Assembly: GCA_027022125.1 (NCBI GenBank)
Contig: JALVZI010000570.1
Span: forward strand, 1-6,477
DNA length: 6,477 nucleotides
Reading direction: 5' to 3'
Source of the DNA: Anaerolineae bacterium
Lineage (GTDB): Bacteria; Chloroflexota; Anaerolineae; 4572-78
Shown here: positions 1 through 4,979 of the stretch, piece after piece
Position numbering within the stretch: the first letter of the stretch is position 1
Layout of the letters: each line of letters opens with the position of its first letter
Made by a program: the position numbers and the translations under genes
The notes under the pieces: model-generated
What the model was told of the DNA's origin: nothing
Seen by the model: only the letters and a program-made list of their open reading frames with translations
Databases searched by the model: none

Positions 1-1
1 G

Positions 2-601
2 GTCTATTTCGGGCAGAGCACGTTTGCTCCCCCGCCATCTGCCGCGCCGACCGCCACCCCCGCGCCGGAAGTTACACCCGTTGCCACCGCATTTTTGCCC
101 GATTACGACAGCACCGCCGACCCCGTGACGGCGGCGGAAACCGACAATCGCCCCTTCTGGCAAATTGCGCTTGATATGGGCGTGAAATTGCTGCTGGTGA
201 TTGGGCTGGTTTATGCCACCCTGCTGGGATTGCGCTGGCTGCAAAAATTCAAAAATCCGATGAGCGATGGCGGCGCGACCATTCAAGTGCTGGAAACGGT
301 GGGGCTTGCCCCCGGACGCTCGCTGCATTTAATTGTGGTGGGCGAAAAAACCCTGCTGCTGGGTTCCACCGAACAGAATATCTCGCTGCTGTCAGAGTTG
401 GCAGACGCGCACATTCCGCTGCCGGAAGAACCGCCGTCGGCGTTTGAAACGCAACTTTCCCAAACCGAAATCGCGTTTCCCGCCGATGAAATACCGGCAG
501 AACCGGGCGTGCCGCCGTGGCAAGCCACGCTGAGCCAACTGCACCATAACGTGCAATCAATGCGCCAAACAGTGGGAGGTTTGAAAGATGACCTCGCGTA
601 A
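2..601 (+). CDS. fliO: Flagellar biosynthetic protein FliO (5' partial)
   Basis: FliO is a small bitopic inner-membrane protein that helps FliP assemble into the flagellar type III export gate. The frame is open from base 2, so about 199 C-terminal residues are visible and the start lies upstream. The only in-frame start-like codon, TTG at 95, has no ribosome site. Order of the visible parts: a Pro/Ala/Thr-rich, probably periplasmic stretch (residues 9-31); an acidic linker; one membrane segment (about 52-77, FWQIALDMGVKLLL onward) ending in basic RWLQKFK; then the conserved cytoplasmic FliO domain (about 92-135) with IQVLETVGLAPGRSLHLIVV and the TLLLGSTEQNISLLSEL pattern. A Pro/Glu-rich tail of about 60 residues follows and ends in a probable amphipathic helix. 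The protein is longer than the roughly 120-residue E. coli FliO, because of low-complexity ends. The stop overlaps fliP by 14 bases, which points to translational coupling. The family call is confident; the missing 5' end is the main limit. Confidence 0.87.
   Translation, partial: VYFGQSTFAPPPSAAPTATPAPEVTPVATAFLPDYDSTADPVTAAETDNRPFWQIALDMGVKLLLVIGLVYATLLGLRWLQKFKNPMSDGGATIQVLETVGLAPGRSLHLIVVGEKTLLLGSTEQNISLLSELADAHIPLPEEPPSAFETQLSQTEIAFPADEIPAEPGVPPWQATLSQLHHNVQSMRQTVGGLKDDLA
574..579 (+). promoter_or_regulatory. Ribosome binding site of fliP
   Basis: GGGAGG lies 8 bases before the ATG at 588, inside the 3' end of fliO. It supports ATG 588 as the fliP start and the coupled fliO-fliP translation implied by the 14-base gene overlap. 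Confidence 0.75.
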
Positions 602-1361
602 AAAACGACTGCTCATTTTCGCGCTGCTCGCCGGGTTGGTGCTGGTATCAACCGGCTGTGCGTCTCAAAATACCGTCGCCGTGCCATCCATTGAATTTGG
701 CGGGCAAATCGGCACCACTTCCGACCCGCAGGTTGTCGGCACGGAACTGCAAATTTTAATTTTGCTGACGGTGCTCAGTTTGGCGCCGGCACTGCTCATT
801 ATGGTGACGGCGTTTACCCGTATTGTGATAGTTTTGTCGTTTGTGCGCAGCGCGCTGGCACTGCCGCAAATTCCGCCCAATCAGGTATTGATTGGATTGG
901 CGCTGTTTTTAACCTTTTTCGTGATGGCGCCCACTTGGAATCAGGTCAACCAAAATGCCATCCAACCGTATTTAAACAACCAAATCGACCAGCAGACGGC
1001 GTATGAGCGCGGCATTCAACCCGTGCGCGAGTTTCTGTTCAAACAAACCCGCGAACGTGATTTGGCGCTGTTTGTAAAAATGGCGAAATTGTCGCGCCCC
1101 AAAAATCAAGATGACATCCCGACCTATGTGCTGGTTCCCGCGTTCATCATCAGCGAATTGAAAACCGCGTTTCAGATGGGGGTGCTGATATTCATTCCGT
1201 TTTTGGTGCTGGATATGATTATTGCCAGTGCGCTGATGTCGATGGGGATGATGATGCTGCCGCCATCGCTGGTTTCGATGCCGTTTAAACTGCTGCTATT
1301 TGTGATGGTTGACGGGTGGCATCTGGTGGTGCGGTCGCTCATCACCAGTTTTGGTTCGTGA
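588..1361 (+). CDS. fliP: Flagellar export gate protein FliP
   Basis: FliP is a core subunit of the flagellar type III export gate; with FliQ and FliR it forms the pore inside the basal body through which axial proteins pass. The 257-residue length is normal for the family. Visible parts: an N-terminal signal peptide (RKKR at 4-7, hydrophobic 8-20), membrane segments near 53-72, 74-92 and 99-116, a hydrophilic loop (117-180) containing the RERDLALFVKMAK stretch, and two C-terminal segments near 195-218 and 230-250. Both family signatures are intact: PAFIISELKTAFQMG (184-198) and SMGMMMLPP (218-226). Cleavable signal peptides are known in FliP, but here the h-region ends in VSTGC (20-24), which also fits a lipoprotein signal. 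ATG 588 is supported by GGGAGG 8 bases upstream. The usual next gene, fliQ, is absent; 655 bases of non-coding repeats follow. The identity is secure. Confidence 0.96.
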   Translation: MTSRKKRLLIFALLAGLVLVSTGCASQNTVAVPSIEFGGQIGTTSDPQVVGTELQILILLTVLSLAPALLIMVTAFTRIVIVLSFVRSALALPQIPPNQVLIGLALFLTFFVMAPTWNQVNQNAIQPYLNNQIDQQTAYERGIQPVREFLFKQTRERDLALFVKMAKLSRPKNQDDIPTYVLVPAFIISELKTAFQMGVLIFIPFLVLDMIIASALMSMGMMMLPPSLVSMPFKLLLFVMVDGWHLVVRSLITSFGS

Positions 1362-1380
1362 AAGATATCTTCGGGAGAAG

Positions 1381-1443
1381 GGGAAAAACGCCCTTCGATA
1401 CGCGGTTCGCCGCGCGAACCGCTACTCAGGATGCGTTTTTCCC
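1381..1443 (+). terminator. Nested double-stem structure after fliP, possible terminator
   Basis: An 11-bp outer stem pairs GGGAAAAACGC (1381-1391) with GCGTTTTTCCC (1433-1443). Inside it, after 10 unpaired bases on each side, a 9-bp stem pairs GCGGTTCGC (1402-1410) with GCGAACCGC (1414-1422) around a 3-base loop. It begins 19 bases after the fliP stop, and its distal arm supplies a T5 run, so it could end fliOP transcription. It is symmetrical and could work in either direction. The T run is paired in the full fold and lies 13 bases after the inner hairpin, so it is not a textbook terminator. The TTCGATACG...CTACTCAGGA flanks suggest it may itself be a dispersed repeat. Confidence 0.5.
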
Positions 1444-1519
1444 TGCCGATTTCATCCTGAACTAAATGAAACTTTTGAAAGGTGTGTCAAAATTACAAAA
1501 ATCATCGGTAATTTTTATG

Positions 1520-1602
1520 ATGTCATTCCCGCGAAAGCGGGAATCCACTATGTTTCGCTATGGATTCCGGATATTTCCCTGCGGGAAATTCCGGAATGAC
1601 AT
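1520..1602. repeat. MITE/REP-like element with ATGTCATTCC terminal inverted repeats
   Basis: The 10-base termini are perfect inverted repeats: ATGTCATTCC (1520-1529) and GGAATGACAT (1593-1602). Inside are an 8-bp hairpin with a GAAA loop (ATTCCCGC 1525-1532, GCGGGAAT 1537-1544), a second pairing GGAATCCA (1540-1547) with TGGATTCC (1561-1568), and a nested hairpin of ATTCCGG (1564-1570) with CCGGAAT (1591-1597) enclosing TTTCCC/GGGAAA. Several of these folds exclude one another. No transposase is encoded. The compact non-coding form with inverted ends fits a dispersed REP- or MITE-type repeat. The CATTCCCGCGAAAGCGGGAA hairpin resembles intergenic repeats seen in unrelated bacteria. Only one copy is in the window, so dispersal cannot be shown here. 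Confidence 0.7.
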
Positions 1603-1610
1603 TAAAAATC

Positions 1611-1634
1611 CGTGAAATTTGTGAAAATTCGTGG
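1611..1634. repeat. Degenerate 10-base tandem repeat
   Basis: CGTGAAATTT, GTGAAAATTC and a broken third unit starting GTGG follow one another. The GTGAAA core recurs at about 10-base spacing. Just downstream, 1635-1645 is a short palindrome, CTGAAATTCAG. The units are imperfect and no function can be assigned. Confidence 0.35.
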
Positions 1635-1699
1635 CTGAAATTCAGTCACACAAAAAGTTTCAACCAGTTCATTTTGTAACTGCTCAGGGGGCGGAAAAC

Positions 1700-1729
1700 C
1701 GTAGGGGCACGCTGCAGCGTGCCCCTACG
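1700..1729. repeat. Perfect 30-bp palindrome, GTAGGGGC family (copy 1)
   Basis: The left half (1701-1714) starts GTAGGGGC and the right half (1715-1728) ends GCCCCTAC. All 14 pairs match, and C1700/G1729 adds a fifteenth. The core is ACGCTG/CAGCGT, which differs from the other two copies in the window while the 8-base arms are identical. It has no loop or spacer beyond what a hairpin turn would force. It is a dispersed repeat by comparison with 1764-1821 and 4848-4875. Confidence 0.85.
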
Positions 1730-1763
1730 AAGCCAAAAGAATCGGTCAATTCGCGCCAAAATC

Positions 1764-1821
1764 CGTAGGGGCGACCTTTATGGTCGCCCAAAACAGGGCA
1801 GCCACAAGGGCTGCCCCTACG
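1764..1821. repeat. Composite two-hairpin element, GTAGGGGC family (copy 2)
   Basis: The same outer arms, GTAGGGGC (1765-1772) and GCCCCTAC (1813-1820), flanked by C1764 and G1821, enclose two hairpins. Hairpin A pairs GGGCGACC (1769-1776) with GGTCGCCC (1782-1789) around TTTAT. Hairpin B pairs GGGCAGCC (1796-1803) with GGCTGCCC (1809-1816) around ACAAG. A linker, AAAACA (1790-1795), joins them. The outer stem and the two hairpins share bases, so the element can fold either as a closed three-stem form with shortened hairpins or as two full hairpins. It starts 36 bases after the end of copy 1. Confidence 0.8.
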
Positions 1822-1907
1822 ATTATTCAAAGCGAACACAGCACGCTGAATAGTTACGAAAAATAAAGATTTTTGTGCCTGAAAGTACACAAAAAAGACT
1901 TTTAAAT

Positions 1908-1931
1908 CTTTGCGACTTTGCGGCTTTGCGT
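1908..1931. repeat. Three tandem 8-base units CTTTGCGN
   Basis: CTTTGCGA, CTTTGCGG and CTTTGCGT stand head to tail and differ only in the last base. They lie about 85 bases before the start codon at 2017. No protein is encoded across them in a credible frame. Confidence 0.7.
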
Positions 1932-1960
1932 GAGGCAAGCACCTTTTTTCAGTGGACTCA

Positions 1961-1995
1961 GAAACCTGAAACCCGAAACTCGAAACCTGAAACCC
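1961..1995. repeat. Five tandem 7-base units GAAACCY
   Basis: The units are GAAACCT, GAAACCC, GAAACTC, GAAACCT and GAAACCC, covering 35 bases and ending 21 bases before the ATG at 2017. The repeat therefore lies in the probable 5' leader of the dehydrogenase gene, just upstream of its ribosome site. A 7-base change in copy number would shift the spacing to upstream signals but would not touch the coding frame. Confidence 0.75.
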
Positions 1996-2016
1996 CATCC
2001 CACAGGACACAAAACT

Positions 2017-3153
2017 ATGAAAAACATAACCGTACTCGGCGCGGGGCTGGTTGGCAGCGCCATCATCAGAGATTTAGCCACCGATTTTTCCGTGCTTGCC
2101 GTGGATGCCAGCGATGCGGCACTGGCTCGGCTGGCGGGTACACCGAACGTCACTACCGCGCGCGCCGATTTGAGCGATGCGGCGTCGGTGCGGCAGGTCA
2201 TCGCCGCCGCCGATTTGGTGGTGTGCGCCGTTCCCGGCTTTATGGGATTTGCCACCCTGAAAACCATCATCGAAGCGGGAAAAAACGTGGTGGACATTTC
2301 ATTTTTCCCCGAAGACCCCTTTGAACTGGATGCGCCGGCGCGGGAAAAGGGCGTCACCGCCGTGGTGGATTGCGGCGTCGCGCCCGGATTGTGCAATATC
2401 ATCGCCGGATATGTGGATGCCCGGCTCGACCGCACCGATGAATATATCTGTTATGTCGGCGGGCTGCCCAAAGTGCGAAATCTGCCGTATCAGTATAAAG
2501 CCGTTTTCTCGCCGATTGACGTGCTGGAAGAATACACCCGCCCGGCGCGGCTGGTGGAAAATGGCGAAATTGTGGTGCGCCCCGCGCTGTCAGAGGTGGA
2601 ATTGCTCGATTTTCCCGGCGTCGGCACGCTGGAAGCCTTCAACACCGACGGGTTGCGCTCGCTGATGAAAACGCTCGATGCGCCGTTTATGAAAGAGAAA
2701 ACGATGCGCTATCCGGGACACGCGGAATTGATGCGTATTTTCCGCGAAAGTGGTTTTTTCAGCGCCGAACCGCTGACCGTTGGCGGGCAATCGGTGCGCC
2801 CGCTGGATGTCACCGCGAAATTACTTTTTAAAGAATGGAAACTCCAACCGGGTGAAGAGGATTTTACGCTGATGCGCGTGATTCTGCGCGGCGAAAAAGA
2901 TGGTCAATCCGCCGCATACAGATTCGACCTGTTCGACACGTTTGACCCCGAAACGGGCGTGCATTCGATGGCGCGGACGACCGGATACACTGCTACCATC
3001 GTGGCGCGGCAGGTGCTGGCGGGGCTGTTCGCCGAGACGGGCATCTGCCCGCCGGAATATGTCGGGCGCACCGCCGGCTGTTTCGACAATCTGCTGGCGG
3101 AATATGCCAAACGCGGCATTTCCGTGACCGAAACGGTGGAAGCGCAAAAATAG
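2017..3153 (+). CDS. Saccharopine dehydrogenase family enzyme, lysine 6-dehydrogenase-like
   Basis: This is a 378-residue NAD(P)-dependent oxidoreductase. The N-terminal Rossmann domain begins at once with VLGAGLVG (6-13). The second strand ends in Asp30 (VLAVD), which in Rossmann folds usually favours NAD over NADP. Conserved family segments follow: VVDCGVAPGLCNIIAGY (116-132), YVGGLPKV (146-153), EEYTRPARLVENGE (171-184), SEVELLDFPGVGTLEAFNTD (192-211), RYPGHAE (231-237) and MARTTGYT (318-325). As I recall it, this order matches lysine 6-dehydrogenase, which oxidises the epsilon-amino group of lysine, more closely than classical saccharopine reductases. Saccharopine or carboxynorspermidine dehydrogenase remain possible, and the substrate is not proven. 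ATG 2017 is chosen because the fold starts there and AGGA (2004-2007) precedes it; the open frame back to 1918 is only translated repeats. It is probably monocistronic and cytoplasmic. No lysine-pathway neighbour is in view. Confidence 0.85.
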   Translation: MKNITVLGAGLVGSAIIRDLATDFSVLAVDASDAALARLAGTPNVTTARADLSDAASVRQVIAAADLVVCAVPGFMGFATLKTIIEAGKNVVDISFFPEDPFELDAPAREKGVTAVVDCGVAPGLCNIIAGYVDARLDRTDEYICYVGGLPKVRNLPYQYKAVFSPIDVLEEYTRPARLVENGEIVVRPALSEVELLDFPGVGTLEAFNTDGLRSLMKTLDAPFMKEKTMRYPGHAELMRIFRESGFFSAEPLTVGGQSVRPLDVTAKLLFKEWKLQPGEEDFTLMRVILRGEKDGQSAAYRFDLFDTFDPETGVHSMARTTGYTATIVARQVLAGLFAETGICPPEYVGRTAGCFDNLLAEYAKRGISVTETVEAQK

Positions 3154-3161
3154 TTCAAACT

Positions 3162-3190
3162 TTGCAAAAGCTATCGTTTGGCGGTATGAT
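3162..3190 (+). promoter_or_regulatory. Candidate sigma-70 type promoter for enolase
   Basis: TTGCAA (3162-3167, four of six matches to the -35 consensus) and TATGAT (3185-3190, five of six to the -10) are separated by exactly 17 bases. Transcription would start near 3197 and leave a leader of about 260 bases before the enolase ATG. The -35 box overlaps a TTTGCAAA palindrome that could hold an operator. This is a motif match only, and a nearer promoter could exist. Confidence 0.45.
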
Positions 3191-3444
3191 ACCTGCGTCC
3201 CAAAAATGGGCGTGGTTCATTTGACTGACAATCATTTTTACAAATAGCCATTTTGCCACCAATACCATCCGTGAAACGTGATTTTTTGCCGGTGGAAAGT
3301 TCCGCCGCGAGCATTGCCGGTTGACCAAATCGCATCACGCATCACGAAAGTTATTGGCAAAGGTGTAAAGTTTGCAAAGACGATTTTGAGCGTCAGTGAA
3401 CCATACTCAAAAATGCCATAGCGCATCAAAACCTACCAGCAGTC

Positions 3445-3450
3445 AAGGAG
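3445..3450 (+). promoter_or_regulatory. Ribosome binding site of enolase
   Basis: AAGGAG lies 6 bases before the ATG at 3457. It is a strong Shine-Dalgarno match at good spacing, as expected for a highly expressed glycolytic gene, and it fixes the start. Confidence 0.85.
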
Positions 3451-3456
3451 CGAATT

Positions 3457-4743
3457 ATGCCAATTATCGAAGGAATTCTCGGACGTGAAATTTTAGATTC
3501 GCGGGGCAACCCGACGGTGGAAGTGGAAGTTTTTCTGGAAGACGGTTCGGAGGGGCGCGCGGCGGTTCCGTCCGGCGCATCTACCGGCATTCACGAAGCG
3601 CTGGAATTGCGTGACGGCGACGACTCACGGTTCGGCGGCAAAGGCGTGCTGACGGCGGTTGAAGCGGTGAACACCGTCATCGCCGATGAATTGGAAGGGA
3701 TGTTCGCCACCGACCAAGAGGAAATTGACGCACTGCTCATCGAACTGGACGGCACGCCGAACAAAGCCAAACTCGGCGCGAATGCCATTTTGGGTGTCAG
3801 TTTGGCGGTTGCCAAAGCCGCCGCAATGTCCACCGGACAATCGCTGTACCGCTATCTCGGCGGCGTCAGCGCCAAAACTCTCCCCGTGCCGATGATGAAC
3901 ATTTTGAACGGCGGGGCGCACACCGGTTGGCAATCTACCGATTTTCAGGAATTTATGATTATGCCCGTCGGCGCGAGCAGTTTCCGCGAGGGGCTGCGCT
4001 GGGGTTCGGAAATCTATCACAATTTGAAAAAAGTGCTCAAAAAGCGCGGATACAGCACCAATGTTGGCGATGAAGGCGGCTTTGCCCCCGCGCTGAAAGA
4101 CGATGCTGAAGCGGTGGAAGCCATTTTGGAAGCCATCCAAGCCGCCGGATACACCCCCGGCGAGCAGGTGCGCATCGCGCTTGACCCCGCCGCCTCTGAA
4201 CTTTTTGAGGATGGCAAATATCATTTGCGTATCCAAAATAAAGTGCTCACCTCCGAAGAAATGGTCAAATTGTGGGAAAGTTGGGTGGCGCAGTATCCCA
4301 TCATTTCGCTGGAAGACGGGTTGGCGGAAGACGATTGGGACGGTTTTGTGATGCTGAATCAGGCGTTGGGCGACAAAATCCAAATTATGGGCGATGACCT
4401 GCTGGTCACCAACGTGGAACGAATCGCCAAAGGTATTGAAATGGGTGTGGGAAACAGCGTGCTCATCAAACTGAACCAAATCGGCACATTGAGTGAAACG
4501 ATTGCCGCTGTGGAAATGGCGAAACGCGCCGGATGGACGGCGGTTGTCTCGCACCGCTCCGGCGAAACGGAAGATACCACCATCGCCGATTTGGCGGTGG
4601 CGTTGAACACCGGGCAAATCAAAACCGGCGCGCCCGCCCGCTCTGACCGCGTGGCGAAATACAACCAACTGCTGCGCATCGAAGAGGAACTCGGCGACTC
4701 GGCGGTGTTCCCCGGGATGAATGCCTTTTACAATTTGAGATAG
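3457..4743 (+). CDS. eno: Enolase (phosphopyruvate hydratase)
   Basis: Enolase interconverts 2-phosphoglycerate and phosphoenolpyruvate in glycolysis and gluconeogenesis; it is cytosolic and Mg-dependent. The 428-residue length is typical. The N-terminal capping domain carries ILDSRGNPTVEVEV (12-25) and the mobile loop SGASTG (39-44). In the barrel domain the expected residues are all present: His155, Glu165, Glu206 in GDEGGFAP, metal ligands Asp243, Glu286 (SLEDGL) and Asp313 (GDD), catalytic Lys338 in the signature VLIKLNQIGTLSET, His366 in SHRSGETEDT, and Lys389 in GQIKTG. One oddity is the second active-site loop: after NGGAH it reads TGWQSTDF before QEF, where E. coli has ADNNVDI, so it is one residue longer and has a tryptophan. 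Everything else is orthodox, so activity is expected. The gene stands alone, with its own ribosome site, a candidate promoter about 260 bases upstream and a possible terminator just after it. Confidence 0.98.
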   Translation: MPIIEGILGREILDSRGNPTVEVEVFLEDGSEGRAAVPSGASTGIHEALELRDGDDSRFGGKGVLTAVEAVNTVIADELEGMFATDQEEIDALLIELDGTPNKAKLGANAILGVSLAVAKAAAMSTGQSLYRYLGGVSAKTLPVPMMNILNGGAHTGWQSTDFQEFMIMPVGASSFREGLRWGSEIYHNLKKVLKKRGYSTNVGDEGGFAPALKDDAEAVEAILEAIQAAGYTPGEQVRIALDPAASELFEDGKYHLRIQNKVLTSEEMVKLWESWVAQYPIISLEDGLAEDDWDGFVMLNQALGDKIQIMGDDLLVTNVERIAKGIEMGVGNSVLIKLNQIGTLSETIAAVEMAKRAGWTAVVSHRSGETEDTTIADLAVALNTGQIKTGAPARSDRVAKYNQLLRIEEELGDSAVFPGMNAFYNLR

Positions 4744-4763
4744 TGTATCATCCAATCTTAATT

Positions 4764-4798
4764 TTCGGGTTTTCGCAAAGAAAGTAATCCGAATTTTT
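4764..4798 (+). terminator. Possible Rho-independent terminator of enolase
   Basis: TTCGGGTT (4764-4771) pairs with AATCCGAA (4786-4793) over 8 bp with one G-U pair, and a T5 run (4794-4798) follows directly. It begins 20 bases after the enolase stop. The loop is long (14 bases) and could form its own short stem, TTTC/GAAA. The stem is weak, so this is only a moderate candidate. Confidence 0.45.
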
Positions 4799-4847
4799 AG
4801 TGTAGACGATGCAGTAGTTACGATTGATATTTTTTGCGATTTTTACC

Positions 4848-4875
4848 GTAGGGGCGGCTCGCGAGCCGCCCCTAC
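4848..4875. repeat. Perfect 28-bp palindrome, GTAGGGGC family (copy 3)
   Basis: The left half (4848-4861) starts GTAGGGGC and the right half (4862-4875) ends GCCCCTAC; all 14 pairs match. The core GGCTCG/CGAGCC differs from copy 1 (ACGCTG/CAGCGT), yet the arms and total length are identical. It is followed by AAATTTT, so it might also act as a weak terminator between enolase and the methyltransferase gene, but its family membership points first to a dispersed repeat. Confidence 0.85.
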
Positions 4876-4930
4876 AAATTTTGGCATCATTTTTCCCAGA
4901 AATAGTTTTGAAACTCAGCGGAAATCGTAT

Positions 4931-4948
4931 CGTCTGTGTCGTCTGTGT
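4931..4948. repeat. Two tandem 9-base units CGTCTGTGT
   Basis: CGTCTGTGT occurs twice without a gap and is followed by a T-rich stretch. It lies about 30 bases before the -35 box of the downstream promoter. With only two units, function or chance cannot be told apart. Confidence 0.5.
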
Positions 4949-4979
4949 TCTTTTTGTTTTCCGGAAAAAACCGCACCGC

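Larger units (their letters stand above)
1362..2016. other. Repeat-packed intergenic region between fliP and the dehydrogenase gene
   Basis: These 655 bases contain no credible gene: the ORFs crossing them consist of translated repeats. In order they hold a nested double-stem structure (1381-1443), an AT-rich hairpin (arms AAAATTAC 1489-1496 and GTAATTTT 1508-1515), an ATGTCATTCC-bounded element (1520-1602), degenerate GTGAAAATT-like 10-mers (1611-1634), two GTAGGGGC palindromes (1700-1729 and 1764-1821), three CTTTGCGN 8-mers (1908-1931) and five GAAACCY-like 7-mers (1961-1995). No convincing promoter for the gene at 2017 was found. The area looks like a repeat landing site at the end of the flagellar operon. 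Confidence 0.8.
3154..3456. other. Leader region upstream of enolase
   Basis: These 303 bases separate the dehydrogenase stop from the enolase start. They hold a promoter candidate at the left end (3162-3190), the octamer palindrome TTTGCAAA twice (3161-3168 and 3371-3378), a short tandem CGCATCA x2 (3332-3345, read as GCATCAC units) and the enolase ribosome site. A TTGACT at 3221-3226 and a TTGACC at 3321-3326 have no good -10 partner. The 63-codon minus-strand ORF at 3238-3429 resembles nothing I know. No riboswitch fold was recognised. Confidence 0.6.

Noticed and set aside
95..97. TTG at 95 as the fliO start
   Set aside because: There is no purine-rich ribosome site before it, and the frame stays open with plausible FliO-type Pro/Ala-rich sequence back to the window edge.
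1309..1599. A 96-codon plus-strand frame overlapping the end of fliP
   Set aside because: It begins out of frame inside fliP, then reads through the double-stem structure and the ATGTCATTCC element (PAKAGIH), with no ribosome site.
1700..1995. The clustered repeats as a CRISPR array or riboswitch
   Set aside because: The units differ in length and sequence, there is no repeat-spacer periodicity and no cas gene; the folds are simple palindromes without a known aptamer core.
1684..2010. A 108-codon minus-strand frame with PCGCPVLGDHKGRPYG-like sequence
   Set aside because: It is a translation of the GTAGGGGC palindromes and the 7- and 8-base tandem repeats. Such peptides appear wherever these repeats occur.
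1918..2016. An N-terminal extension of the dehydrogenase back to 1918
   Set aside because: The added residues (NLKPETRNLKP) are the translated heptamer repeat, and the Rossmann fold begins right at ATG 2017, which has AGGA before it.
3238..3429. A 63-codon minus-strand frame in the enolase leader
   Set aside because: It has no family resemblance and spans the CGCATCA tandem and the TTTGCAAA site; it is too short to support without homology.
3625..4755. A 376-codon open frame on the minus strand antisense to enolase
   Set aside because: It mirrors nearly the whole enolase gene, shows no recognisable motif and has the His/Phe-rich composition typical of antisense shadows of biased coding DNA.
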